DNA of 39,633 nucleotides from an uncultured Alphaproteobacteria bacterium (GCA_913046035.1 CAJWSW010000021.1:1-39633); one strand, 5' to 3'; counted from the stretch's first letter, positions 7,985-16,646 are shown. Translations and numbers: made by a program. The notes: generated by a model not told the origin, from the sequence alone.

Positions 7985-9127
7985 TCAGCGGGCCCTATAC
8001 TTAGTAACGGACTTACAATGTTCCAGAAGGCGTTCGACATGGCTGTCCCAACTGTAATTTTGATTACTAAGCTCACCTGCTGCAACAATTAAGTTTTTTC
8101 GGCGATTTGGGTCGCCATCAAGCATTTTTATTGCGTCGACTAATGCACAAACCGAGAGCCCAGGAAAAAAAATAGCCGCATCACCACATACCTCCCGATG
8201 CACTTGTGTATCAGATGCCACTATTGGGACAGCAGACCCCATTGCTTCGATCAACGGGTGACCGAAGGTCTCAGACATTGAGGGAGTCACGAAGAGATCG
8301 TTGTTAGCATAGAGTCTCGGGAGGTCGGCGTATTCAACATGGCCCAACATTGTGACTTCACCCCGCGCAGCTCCTTGGCGCAAAAGGAATGCGTCTTTTG
8401 ATCCACCGGGTGCATTCGCTATTTGCTCAAGGTTAGTAGTTAGTGTGAGGTGCGTGACTAAGCCGTTTTCATTTAGGCGGCGAACAGCCTCCGATATAAT
8501 TCCGGGTTGCTTATGTGCGTAATAAGCAGAAACCATTAGGACACGCAAAATGCCATCCGAACGCCATTCTCTGCGGGACGCTCTTGGTCGAAACTCCCCC
8601 AAACGCGTACCATATAAGTTGGTGCTGATCTTTTGCGACAGGTCGTCCGCCCACATCTGGAGCAATTGCCCCGTAGCATCGGTTGGAGTGAGAACCACAT
8701 CAGAAGACCTCGCGGACGCGATTATAAGGCGGCGGCGCATTATTCGATCAAAAATTTTTCTAGCACCCAGCACAGGAGCAATACTTGCAAGGTAAACGGG
8801 ATCAAATAACCCCCCCTCGCGGACTAGCAGAATTTGAGGGACCGGGCACCTAATCAGCCCAAAATTCGCCGAAGAATAAAGAATATCAGGTTTCAATCTT
8901 CCAACCTCGCGTCGCCACACTATTTGCTCCCAAAGGACACGGGATAAGGGCGACATTTCTGTAACGGGGTAATCAACCGTCTCTATATTCTCATTCAATA
9001 ACGGACTGCCTGCAGGCAAGGCAAATACAGCGTCCACACCTTTCGCCCGCAGGGATCGCATCAGGTTGCGGGTGTAAGTAATGATCCCACCGCGTCGAGC
9101 GGAAAGGGCATTGATCAGTATTCTCAT
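7985..9127 (-). CDS. Glycosyltransferase family 4
   Basis: A 380-residue GT-B retaining-type glycosyltransferase. The N-terminus MRILINALSARRGGIITYTR is the acceptor-side Rossmann domain with the glycine-rich loop. The C-terminal domain contains VLMVSAYYAHKQPGII and the donor-binding signature ETFGHPLIEAMGSAVPIVAS, a complete E-x7-E. It resembles the protein at 11449-12627 in having an xSxANFG motif (SSANFGL here, SPANFGP there) and a similar C-terminal core, so the two are probably paralogues adding sugars in one repeat unit. Its ATG overlaps the stop of the preceding gene by four bases, indicating translational coupling. Donor and acceptor sugars are unknown. Confidence 0.88.
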   Translation of the reverse strand: MRILINALSARRGGIITYTRNLMRSLRAKGVDAVFALPAGSPLLNENIETVDYPVTEMSPLSRVLWEQIVWRREVGRLKPDILYSSANFGLIRCPVPQILLVREGGLFDPVYLASIAPVLGARKIFDRIMRRRLIIASARSSDVVLTPTDATGQLLQMWADDLSQKISTNLYGTRLGEFRPRASRREWRSDGILRVLMVSAYYAHKQPGIISEAVRRLNENGLVTHLTLTTNLEQIANAPGGSKDAFLLRQGAARGEVTMLGHVEYADLPRLYANNDLFVTPSMSETFGHPLIEAMGSAVPIVASDTQVHREVCGDAAIFFPGLSVCALVDAIKMLDGDPNRRKNLIVAAGELSNQNYSWDSHVERLLEHCKSVTKYRAR

Positions 9128-10215
9128 ACTGCTTGCCCCATCCCTGTCGCGTCAAGCCTATTCAGAATTCGAGAGATATTCGCTTCGTGCGTGAGCCGCA
9201 GTTCTCCCACTCGCCGTCGGCCGCCAGCCGCAATTTCCTCACGTGCTTCTTTTCTCTTTAGCCAGTACTGACATTGCCTCAAAAGCTCGGCGTCGTTGGA
9301 AAAATATACTGCTTCACGCAGTTCTCGAAGCAAACCCGTTATTTCCTCATTTCGTTCGTGAATCATGAAACCGCCACACGCTGGTAATTCTATAGACCGG
9401 CAGGTTTGAAGATCGCGGTTGGCATGCCGCAGAAAACAAAGATTTACTGGGCTCGCCGCAACGACCTTGGCGAATTCAATGCCATAAGCGGGACGGCCTT
9501 CAATCACGAGGTTTTCATGATGATCTCGCATTCGATCCCAACCGTTACCCCATACGCGCACCTGCAAACCGGAACGCGCGAGAAAAAGCACGGATCGCGC
9601 CCGTGGGGCTTCGAAGGTGCCGATAAAACTGATGGGGGAGCCAAAGGCCTCCCTGTCCGACGCACTTATGTCAACAGGTCTGTGAGCCTTGGGATCATAG
9701 CTATTGTTGACGAATATTACCCGACCAAGTCCAAGTGCAGCCCTCTCCTCGGTTCGATTATTTAGGGATTTAGTCGTCGCCCACAAGTCAATCTTTGGCA
9801 TAGTTTTATTTAGCCAAATGCTGCGGTTTCGGGGATTCATCATATCGTCCTCAGAATACCAAACGATAGAAATCCTCGGGTAAATCGTTTTCAAGCGTTT
9901 CAAAGTCCGAACGCGAATCATATTCGCGGTTTCCAACCATAAAATGTCAACCCTTTCTCTTAGGGACAGGATTGCATCGTTCGCGGCTGCCGGATCACAA
10001 GGCAGTCGAATGCGGTATCTGAGACGCGCCATCATAGTCGGCGAGGTCTCATAATCATTTCCGGGAAGCGTGGTCGGGATCGTATGCACCGTATGACCGA
10101 GTTGTCGCATTGCCAGAACCCGTTGCGGTGTCCTCGAGGCCGGAAAAGTCTCGCCAACGACTACAATATGACGAGGCCTAGCGGGCGTAATCCGAGCGGT
10201 AAGAGCTTCTACCAC
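9124..10215 (-). CDS. CgeB-like glycosyltransferase
   Basis: A 363-residue protein whose N-terminal half starts HIVVVGETFPASRTPQRVLA, a GT-B-like strand-loop. The C-terminal half has SFIGTFEAPRARSVLFL, then VNLCFLRHANRDLQTCRSIE and PACGGFMIHE. The C-terminal pattern (R-x2-E-x-PACGGF) is typical of the CgeB/YkvP-like glycosyltransferase family, in which a Glu before PACG replaces the GT4 motif. The function would be transfer of an unidentified sugar onto the growing glycan. The stop overlaps the next gene's start (ATGA), and 40 bases separate it from the upstream GT4 gene. ATG 10215 gives a short unconserved lead before the first strand; a slightly later start is possible. Confidence 0.75.
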   Translation of the reverse strand: MVEALTARITPARPRHIVVVGETFPASRTPQRVLAMRQLGHTVHTIPTTLPGNDYETSPTMMARLRYRIRLPCDPAAANDAILSLRERVDILWLETANMIRVRTLKRLKTIYPRISIVWYSEDDMMNPRNRSIWLNKTMPKIDLWATTKSLNNRTEERAALGLGRVIFVNNSYDPKAHRPVDISASDREAFGSPISFIGTFEAPRARSVLFLARSGLQVRVWGNGWDRMRDHHENLVIEGRPAYGIEFAKVVAASPVNLCFLRHANRDLQTCRSIELPACGGFMIHERNEEITGLLRELREAVYFSNDAELLRQCQYWLKRKEAREEIAAGGRRRVGELRLTHEANISRILNRLDATGMGQAV

Positions 10216-10255
10216 CTTGGATTTCCGAAAACTCGTCTAATCTTGCAGAGACGGC

Positions 10256-11452
10256 TCACTTAATCGGTTCCCCCCAGGTGCTGTGCCAAACACCAGCGAC
10301 ATTGTTTTCGAAAGCTGCCCCGCCATACTTCTCCTCCATTAACGCCCTCGCTTTCGTTCCAAGCACCGCCCGTCGACCCCGGTCGGCAATTGTCCATGCA
10401 ATCGCATTAGCAAGTTCTTCAGGTGTATTGCCCGCTAATTTCCCAGTTACCTCGTCGACAACATAGTCTTCCGGTCCGCCACATCTAGTCGAGACAACGG
10501 GCACGCCGCAGGCCATCGCCTGGATTCCCGAGATACCTAGCCCCTCTTGAGACGAAGAAAAAACAAATACGTCCAAAGACCTATAAAAGTTTGAGAGATC
10601 GGCTTTAGTGAGCCAACCAGACCATTCGACTTGGCCAGCGATGTCTAGCTTGGCCGCGAGTTCACAAAGCTCTGGTGATTGGTCACCAGTTAATTTCAGT
10701 TTTACGGAAATTTTGCGGTGGGCCAGAATAGAAATGGCACGCAACAATAAACCGATGTTTTTTCTAGGATCACCAATACGTCCAGCGAAACCAATCTCCG
10801 CCGGCCGCGGCGACTCCAAGGACGGCGTAAACATGTCTAAATCAACTGGCACAGGAACAATACTTATAGCGTCCGGTTGAGCACCTGCCATTATCATGGT
10901 TTTCCGTGTATAGCTGCTAATCGCCATGAAACGGCCCGAGCCGGCGAGGATTCGTTTTTCCATCCTGTGCTGAACTGGCCCCAAAATGTAACGGTCGAAA
11001 ATCCGCCTCGCCACCGGCATTGCCGCACGGCGAGCAACTCTATCCTCCAGCATCGTGCTAGCACACCACGTCATGTGTGGGACACCCAACATAACAAGCG
11101 GGTTAGCAACTAAAACCGTCCCACCAACAGCAATGTGTCTATCATGTTCGCGCACGAGATCGCGCCAACGTCGTGTGTTCCTGTAGTACGTGAATTCTAG
11201 TTCCGGCATGTAACAGCCAACAGATATCCCGGCAAACTCATCGAAACATTTGACTGACCGAACCGTTGGTCTTCTCCCACTCAATAAGTGCCAACTCGGG
11301 ACCACCAAATCAGGCTCATCTGTCAGTGTCGCATAATAGGCAATAGTAACTTTATGGCCGAGGCGCTGCAGAAGTTGAGCCATCAACTCTGCCATGGCAG
11401 GGACCCCTCCCCGATGAGGCGGCAGTGTTGTTATCAATACAGTGTTAGTCAT
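10256..11452 (-). CDS. Glycosyltransferase family 4 with altered E-x7-E motif
   Basis: A 398-residue GT-B enzyme. The N-terminus VLITTLPPHRGGVPAMAELM has the glycine-rich loop. The hinge region VPVPVDLDMFTP and the C-terminal phosphate-binding strand IGFAGRIGDPRKNIGLLLRA are standard for GT4 retaining transferases. The donor-site motif reads QEGLGISGIQAMACGVPVVS: the first Glu of E-x7-E is kept, but the second is Gln. That second Glu normally contacts the donor sugar or nucleotide ribose, so activity or donor choice may differ. The start overlaps the preceding gene's stop by four bases, so this pair is translationally coupled. Sugar specificity is unknown. Confidence 0.87.
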   Translation of the reverse strand: MTNTVLITTLPPHRGGVPAMAELMAQLLQRLGHKVTIAYYATLTDEPDLVVPSWHLLSGRRPTVRSVKCFDEFAGISVGCYMPELEFTYYRNTRRWRDLVREHDRHIAVGGTVLVANPLVMLGVPHMTWCASTMLEDRVARRAAMPVARRIFDRYILGPVQHRMEKRILAGSGRFMAISSYTRKTMIMAGAQPDAISIVPVPVDLDMFTPSLESPRPAEIGFAGRIGDPRKNIGLLLRAISILAHRKISVKLKLTGDQSPELCELAAKLDIAGQVEWSGWLTKADLSNFYRSLDVFVFSSSQEGLGISGIQAMACGVPVVSTRCGGPEDYVVDEVTGKLAGNTPEELANAIAWTIADRGRRAVLGTKARALMEEKYGGAAFENNVAGVWHSTWGEPIK

Positions 11453-12627
11453 CGGAGCATATGCGGCTTTTTGGGCGTCGCTAGGCAGGCGGCGCGCAAA
11501 GCATCCGCTGTAGCAGTGGCAGTGCGTGAAAGCGAAAACTCCCGAGCCCGAGCTGATGCACTTATACCTAGTTCCTCCCGTAACACTGGGTCGGCGTGCA
11601 GTTTTTTTATTGCCCTAGAGATATCCCCCACATTCCTCGGGTCAAACAATAAACCCGCATCTCCAATCACTTCAGGCATGGCGGCAGTATTGGAACAGGC
11701 AATGGGAAGTCCAAAAGACATGGCTTCCAAGAGGGGATTGCCGAATGTCTCGACGGTAGAGGGAAAGACAAAAATATGGCAGTTTTCGTAGAGCTCGCTA
11801 AGCTCGGGTGGGTTCACGTGTCCAAGAAACTCAACCGCATCTGTGACCCGCAGTGCGTTGGCCATTTCTCGGACACTTCTTGAATAAAACTCATCAATTT
11901 CTCGACCTACGATAACAAGTTTAAGCTCAGGGTTTTCTTTATGGACTAATCCGAATGCTTGAATGAGAGTATGATAGTTTTTTTGAATATATATATCTGA
12001 AACCGCCAGTATTATTTTTCTATCGATAGTATTATTGCGCCTGGTACCAGGGGGCATTGAAGTTCCGTGATAGATTACGTCCATCTTTCGACGAAATACG
12101 CTCCTTAGACCAAATGTTAAGATACGTGCTGCATAGTTCGACACGGCTATTGCACGCTTTGCTAGCAAGAGCGAAACAAATGTTGCCACCGATAGGAGTA
12201 CCCAGTAGATCATCGGCCGAACACGCGTCGTTAATCGTATTACGGATGTTGCATTACGTAAAAGAATTACATGATTGCGGAGCAGAAGCGGGCCGAAATT
12301 GGCCGGCGAAAACACTGCCTCAGCTCCCATACCCCAGGCGATCAAAGGAAGTGAAAACTGTTCCCACCAAAGTGTCTTCCAAAAAGTAGGTTTATGGTCG
12401 AAAAGTGTGACGTGAACATTATCACAGATCGGATAAAAAAGTTCGAATTGGTCCGTTTGCAGGAAAAGGTGCAGCTCGAATCCTGGTTGTTGCGCGAGCA
12501 CAGGCAGCAAGCGTCGGAGGTAAGTAACACCGCCACCGCTCTTTGCATGCGAGCCGTTGATTATGATGCGCAGTGGACGCCCACTTGTTGTCTCCATATC
12601 ATTTCCCGCAGATAATTTCTTCAACAT
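11449..12627 (-). CDS. Glycosyltransferase family 4
   Basis: A 392-residue GT-B enzyme. After a short lead, PLRIIINGSHAKSGGGVTYL forms the N-terminal glycine-rich loop. SPANFGP, KIILAVSDIYIQKNYHTLI and the donor motif ETFGNPLLEAMSFGLPIACS (intact E-x7-E) mark a GT4 transferase. It resembles the protein at 7985-9127. The annotated ATG follows the upstream membrane-protein stop by two bases and has GGGG eight bases before it. ATG 12597, ten codons later, has GGGAA in a good position and sits right before the conserved core, so it may be the true start. It is probably cytoplasmic. Donor and acceptor sugars are unknown. Confidence 0.88.
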   Translation of the reverse strand: MLKKLSAGNDMETTSGRPLRIIINGSHAKSGGGVTYLRRLLPVLAQQPGFELHLFLQTDQFELFYPICDNVHVTLFDHKPTFWKTLWWEQFSLPLIAWGMGAEAVFSPANFGPLLLRNHVILLRNATSVIRLTTRVRPMIYWVLLSVATFVSLLLAKRAIAVSNYAARILTFGLRSVFRRKMDVIYHGTSMPPGTRRNNTIDRKIILAVSDIYIQKNYHTLIQAFGLVHKENPELKLVIVGREIDEFYSRSVREMANALRVTDAVEFLGHVNPPELSELYENCHIFVFPSTVETFGNPLLEAMSFGLPIACSNTAAMPEVIGDAGLLFDPRNVGDISRAIKKLHADPVLREELGISASARAREFSLSRTATATADALRAACLATPKKPHMLR

Positions 12628-12629
12628 TG

Positions 12630-14099
12630 CTAATGCCCCAACCGACCGGCGGAGCTAATCGACCGCTGCTTGAGAGAAACCGAAGAGATCAACATTAATG
12701 GGGTTATACAAAGGCCAAATTTTACGATGTTACCAAAATATAAGGCAAAGTCTTGGTCAAAATCGATCCACCATGGTAACAGGGCGAATACCACTACGCG
12801 TGTTAAGCCCGGCCGTCGAAAAGCTAGAGCGGTTGCGCCACCCAGAAAAAACAGGAGAATGGATCCGTGGATTAACAATCCTGGGACGCCGCCCTTTATA
12901 ACGGGTTGCCCCAATAAGGTAATAGACGCGCTGTGGGATGTGAGCGTGGGCATTTTGCAGTAATTGACAGCGTATTCGGCACCTTGGGAAAAATTTGGTT
13001 TTTCTGGCCATAAAACTCGTGGTACCAAAATTTTCAGCCAAAACGTTTGTTTCGCCACATTAAAGTCGTCGTCTGCGTGTGACCTGAGCACGTTGTTGAA
13101 GCAAAATCCAGTTTCCGTTTGCCGCCAGACCACCTTCGAGATAAAAAGCGCACTCAGTTTTTCTGCCGATAACCTATGAAATTTTTCAATATTTCCGTGC
13201 CCCTGATCTCGCACTATTCCCACTAGCTGAAGAATGAGGATGAATAAAAAGACACACAATAGAATACTTGATATGACGCGGCGAAATGAAATCTGCACGG
13301 TGGCGATATAATAGATAATCACTGATAGGATCATTAGGATTGGCACCTTGAATTGTTTTGCCAATACCATTGCGACGACAGCGGCGCAGAAGAGTAACAG
13401 CACCCCAATACGATAAGATTGTTTTCTGCTCATCTCTAAATGAAGCAGAAACAGCAAGACGAAAGACTGAATTGGGCCGAAAAACGTTTGAAAGAAGGCC
13501 GTCATCGACGAGCTGAAGAACACAGTCTGCGTCTGAAAGATAAAAAGGGTTGTAAATAGTGCTGAAAACGCGAACATAAAAGTGCGATAATAATCGCGGC
13601 CGGTACCTGTCGCAGGCGAGTTCTCAATGGCATTACCGCAGAGTATTCTTATCGATGCGTGTAACGTCAGCCCCACCGCGCTAAAAGTTAGAATCCAGCT
13701 TTCCGCCTGACTGCCGAAATATGACATTATAACCAACCTGGGCAAAGCGAGATACAAATTTTTTTCAGAAGGCACCTCAAGCGGGTCGAACCAACCAAGC
13801 ACCTGATGAAGAAAACTTGGTATGATAGAAAAGGCCATTAACACAACGAAAGCCAATAGGAAGGCTGGAGAAAGCAAAAAATTGCGCTCGCCGTGACGTA
13901 GTTCAAAACAGAGCTGGAACGCAAAAAGCCCCGCCAGTAAAATCCTTCCAAGCTCAGGCGGCAAAATTCGAGACGCGAGTAAAATCGCCAGCAGAGGGGT
14001 GACACTGATTATTACAGCCTGCAATGGCACACAGACACGATACCGGCTGGGGGAGAACAGCGGTTGATTTGACCTCATCATCGATTGCCATTTACGCAT
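12630..14099 (-). CDS. Polytopic membrane protein, candidate O-antigen/EPS polymerase (Wzy-like)
   Basis: A 489-residue protein with about twelve hydrophobic segments, for example AVIISVTPLLAILLAS, FLLAFVVLMAFSII, VLLLFCAAVVAMVLA and LLCVFLFILILQLVGI. A long hydrophilic loop follows (about residues 295-410), and the last hydrophobic stretches include LLIHGSILLFFLGGATALAF. Many helices with one large loop near the C-terminal third is the usual shape of Wzy polymerases and WaaL ligases, families with little sequence conservation. The position at the head of a glycosyltransferase run supports this. I do not recognise a specific family motif, so the function is inferred from topology and neighbours. 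A flippase is less likely given the large loop. The start could also be the Met at residue 7 or 8. Confidence 0.6.
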   Translation of the reverse strand: MRKWQSMMRSNQPLFSPSRYRVCVPLQAVIISVTPLLAILLASRILPPELGRILLAGLFAFQLCFELRHGERNFLLSPAFLLAFVVLMAFSIIPSFLHQVLGWFDPLEVPSEKNLYLALPRLVIMSYFGSQAESWILTFSAVGLTLHASIRILCGNAIENSPATGTGRDYYRTFMFAFSALFTTLFIFQTQTVFFSSSMTAFFQTFFGPIQSFVLLFLLHLEMSRKQSYRIGVLLLFCAAVVAMVLAKQFKVPILMILSVIIYYIATVQISFRRVISSILLCVFLFILILQLVGIVRDQGHGNIEKFHRLSAEKLSALFISKVVWRQTETGFCFNNVLRSHADDDFNVAKQTFWLKILVPRVLWPEKPNFSQGAEYAVNYCKMPTLTSHSASITLLGQPVIKGGVPGLLIHGSILLFFLGGATALAFRRPGLTRVVVFALLPWWIDFDQDFALYFGNIVKFGLCITPLMLISSVSLKQRSISSAGRLGH

Positions 14100-14184
14100 G
14101 CAATAGATGAATCAACCAACTGAGCCCCCTGGTCAAGAAATAGCTGACATAGGTTTAAGAAAACCTTCAACCACAAACCATCCG

Positions 14185-14241
14185 GTTTTATTGGGGAATA
14201 AAACGATCGCCACGAGATCCAAGCGCAGAAAAAGCTGGATC
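14185..14241. other. Two inverted repeats between the methyltransferase and membrane-protein genes
   Basis: In the 281-bp gap, GTTTTATT (14185-14192) pairs perfectly with AATAAAAC (14197-14204) around GGGG. GATCCAAGC (14216-14224) pairs with GCTGGATC (14234-14241) with one bulged base. Both could end the methyltransferase message before the glycan block starts, or mark a regulatory region. Neither has a convincing T run on the minus strand. I see no gene in this gap. Confidence 0.3.
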
Positions 14242-14380
14242 CGTTAGCCGGTGCCTACACGTTTTATTTGTCGGATTATCAATTTGCTTATATGCGTTTT
14301 CGCTTGAATGATGGGAAATAAGCCGAACGCCACTTCTCTGATCTATATTTTACTCGCACTTATAGGGAAAAGGAGTCGAC

Positions 14381-15280
14381 CTAGTGCGCCCGACGGAGAC
14401 TAGCCACAAGCCAATGACCTCTTCCAAATTTGTTGCCGAAGTTATCGAGTGCAATCGGTCCCCAATAACGAACTAATGTCTTCAATCCAATCTCAGATAA
14501 CGGAATACGCCGCAGCAACCCATCATAAAACCAAGGGTAATAATCCCTATTCCCCATGGACACCGACCGCAGTGAAATTACGGTAAAACCGGCGCTTTTT
14601 GCAACTATCTCGAGAGCACGTGGTGTAAACCCTAATGGATGAAAGCCTGGGGACATAGGCAATGCGAGACGTGGCAGGGTAACGCGCTTGCGGCGAAAGC
14701 TGTTAACTAACGAATAAGTCAATGAGGCCGCGTTCGGGACGATAACTACTATAACGCCTTCTGAGTGCAATGTTAGCCGCATCTCGCGGAGGAAATTGAC
14801 TGGAAAAGGAACATGTTCAAGGACGTGAGATAACCGCACGACGTCAACGCTGCCTTTGGCTATTTCATTTAAGCCAGAGACAAAAAAAAGGTCAAAAGCC
14901 GCTTTAGCGGCGGCGGCCGCATGAGGGTTACTATCGTGCCCCATCACCTTCCACCCACGTTCTCGCGCTGCGGCCAAAAAAACCCCTCCGCCGGCACCTA
15001 CATCCAACAGTTGCCTTCTTTCAGTCATCTTTTCCAGTTGGGCGAGCTGCCGATTGAACATAGGGCGCATTTGAGCAAGTGATTTCTTCAGCACAACGCC
15101 ACCGTTTTCACTTAGATCCCTCCACCAATCAGAGTCTTTTGGTAACTGCGCCCGAACACTTTGTTCATAAAATAGAAGCGAGCATTCATGACAACGAAAT
15201 ACAGCCTCGCCCTTGGTAATACCAATGACGCTACTCACCGACTCACACCCTGGACAGACTGCCGTTTGCGTTTCAATCAT
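14381..15280 (-). CDS. Class I SAM-dependent methyltransferase with N-terminal zinc ribbon
   Basis: A 299-residue protein. The N-terminus has two CxxC pairs (CPGCES and CHECSLLFYEQ), forming a zinc-ribbon-like domain. It is followed by the SAM-binding motif LLDVGAGGGVFLAAARERGW, then VDVVRLSHVLEHVPFPVNFL, the post-II motif of class I methyltransferases. This architecture is common in polysaccharide and natural-product loci, where the enzyme methylates sugars or lipid-linked intermediates; the substrate here is unknown. The start ATG 15280 has GGAG about ten bases upstream. It is separated from the membrane-protein gene by 281 bp, so it may have its own transcript, but strand and position place it with the glycan block. 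Confidence 0.85.
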   Translation of the reverse strand: MIETQTAVCPGCESVSSVIGITKGEAVFRCHECSLLFYEQSVRAQLPKDSDWWRDLSENGGVVLKKSLAQMRPMFNRQLAQLEKMTERRQLLDVGAGGGVFLAAARERGWKVMGHDSNPHAAAAAKAAFDLFFVSGLNEIAKGSVDVVRLSHVLEHVPFPVNFLREMRLTLHSEGVIVVIVPNAASLTYSLVNSFRRKRVTLPRLALPMSPGFHPLGFTPRALEIVAKSAGFTVISLRSVSMGNRDYYPWFYDGLLRRIPLSEIGLKTLVRYWGPIALDNFGNKFGRGHWLVASLRRAH

Positions 15281-15843
15281 ACCTAGCGATGGCTCCGTAT
15301 ATACTTTCCTAGGTTGAATTACAGATACAACTTCACTGGTTTAAGGTTTGCGTTTAACCAATAAAAGGCACTTTTTGAACTCAAATTTCTGCCCACGGCT
15401 GCCTAAAACGTGGGGCGCCACCGAGTGCGTGAACCACAGTAAAATTGGATACGCCTCAGGGTCCCCGGATAGGCAAAAGACCGACATTCAAAACTCAATT
15501 AAGGTTTTCAATTTTTTTAAGTCTAACGCCAGAGCGCCACAATTTATTGAATCCTAAAGAAACCTTTTTCCCACCCTCGTAAATTTGTGACTGCCATTGC
15601 CCATGACTACAATCCGGCTACAGAGACCGCGATGGCTTACCAAAACAAACTTTAATCATCCGACAATTTTCAAAGGATAAACAACCAATCGTAATTCAAT
15701 TTAGCGATGTCCCGTCAAATTGCCATCAAATGCGACAGATAGATGAGCCATAGCTAACATAGACGTCGGTTTGATTCAAAAATGGAATGTTATAACATTA
15801 TTCTAAATATTTCCCTCATTGCGTACGAGAGTAATTTATCAAC
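15281..15843. other. 563-bp divergent intergenic region
   Basis: This lies between the minus-strand methyltransferase and the plus-strand DUF1826 gene. I find no coding signal: open frames are short and lack a ribosome-binding site or family resemblance. It must hold promoters for both flanking genes. The one clear element is the palindrome at 15786-15799, described separately. Confidence 0.5.
15786..15799. promoter_or_regulatory. Perfect 14-bp palindrome, candidate Fur/Zur-family operator
   Basis: AATGTTATAACATT is a perfect palindrome 44 bases before the DUF1826 start codon. It keeps the AATGTTATA and TATAACATT half-site words of the enterobacterial Zur box, but with closer spacing. DUF1826 genes are, as I recall, often found near zinc-responsive genes in alphaproteobacteria, which makes a zinc-regulator operator attractive. 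A chance AT-rich palindrome is not excluded. Confidence 0.4.
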
Positions 15844-16542
15844 ATGAGAAATCTTGAAACTCTGCATCGTAATCAACTGCCAAACGTCACGGACCTAGAT
15901 CCCTTGGCTTTGGATGCCCACAAAACAATTGCTTATGAACATCCAAAAGTACTTGCGACCATTCTCCGAGACCAAGTCCAACTCTCTATATGGAAACGAA
16001 CTCTTCCACTTTGCCTAACAACCTGGCTAAACAACCTTCCAACTCATCAACTGCCAAATTTGCGTATCCTTGCAAGACACTCTGAGCTGAAAGAGCAATT
16101 GGAACGTGCCCTTGACCATTGTGAAATGCCCGAGGGCCCGATGCGTCGTATTTTTGTGACTGATATCGGTGAGTTAGTTTCCCATTTTGCGGCAATTGTG
16201 GACGATGATTATGTTGATATCCGCTTGGAAACGGTAACACATAATAGCTGTTGGAAGTTCCATCGAGATTATGTTGAGGCGCGCCTATTAACGACATACC
16301 TTGGACCAGCAACAGAATGGGTTCAGCCCGACTACAGTGACCGCGCGCTTCTAGAACAAATGAAATATTCAGGGCCGATTGAACGCATGAAAACACATCA
16401 TGTGTCCATTTTTAAAGGTAGTTGCCTTGGAACTGATAGTGGCGTCGTCCATCGCTCACCGCCAATTGCCGGCACAGGTCAGACTAGGGTTTTGCTCTGC
16501 TTGAATAAGCAAACCGCCACTTCGCCCGCCCCAACCGAATAG
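15844..16542 (+). CDS. DUF1826 family protein, possible 2-oxoglutarate/Fe(II) oxygenase-like
   Basis: A 232-residue protein with the DUF1826 core CWKFHRDYVEARLLTTYLGP (from residue 136). No function is established to my knowledge. Visible pattern: H140-x-D142, then H203 in SGVVHRSPP, then R215 in GQTRVLLCL. The order HxD...H...R, with the Arg 12 residues after the second His and a conserved TYLGPATEW strand after the HxD, is what 2-oxoglutarate/Fe(II) oxygenases and related double-stranded beta-helix enzymes show. That reading is my inference. There is no signal peptide, so it is probably cytoplasmic. The usual COG0523 GTPase partner is not adjacent; it stands alone between a divergent gap and a tRNA. 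The ATG follows a Zur-like palindrome. Confidence 0.8.
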   Translation: MRNLETLHRNQLPNVTDLDPLALDAHKTIAYEHPKVLATILRDQVQLSIWKRTLPLCLTTWLNNLPTHQLPNLRILARHSELKEQLERALDHCEMPEGPMRRIFVTDIGELVSHFAAIVDDDYVDIRLETVTHNSCWKFHRDYVEARLLTTYLGPATEWVQPDYSDRALLEQMKYSGPIERMKTHHVSIFKGSCLGTDSGVVHRSPPIAGTGQTRVLLCLNKQTATSPAPTE

Positions 16543-16556
16543 TTATTTCATTAAAA

Positions 16557-16646
16557 TGGCGGAGAGAGAGGGATTCGAACCCTCGAAACGGTTACCCGTT
16601 TACTGATTTAGCAAACCAGCGCCTTCAGCCACTCGGCCACCTCTCC
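16557..16646 (-). tRNA. tRNA-Ser (anticodon GCT)
   Basis: The minus strand folds as a class II tRNA of 90 nt including an encoded CCA. The acceptor arm is GGAGAGG/TCTCTCC with discriminator G. The D arm holds GGCCGAGTGGCTGAAGGC. The anticodon stem CTGGT/ATCAG encloses loop TTGCTAA, giving anticodon GCT, which reads AGC/AGU serine codons. The long variable arm is AAACGG-GTAA-CCGTTT, and the T arm is GAGGG-TTCGAAT-CCCTC. The 3' end is 15 bases from the convergent DUF1826 stop. Confidence 0.97.

Noticed and set aside
16557-16646. tRNA-Ser as a possible integration site for a mobile element.
   Set aside because: No integrase, phage gene or repeated tRNA 3' end was seen on either side.
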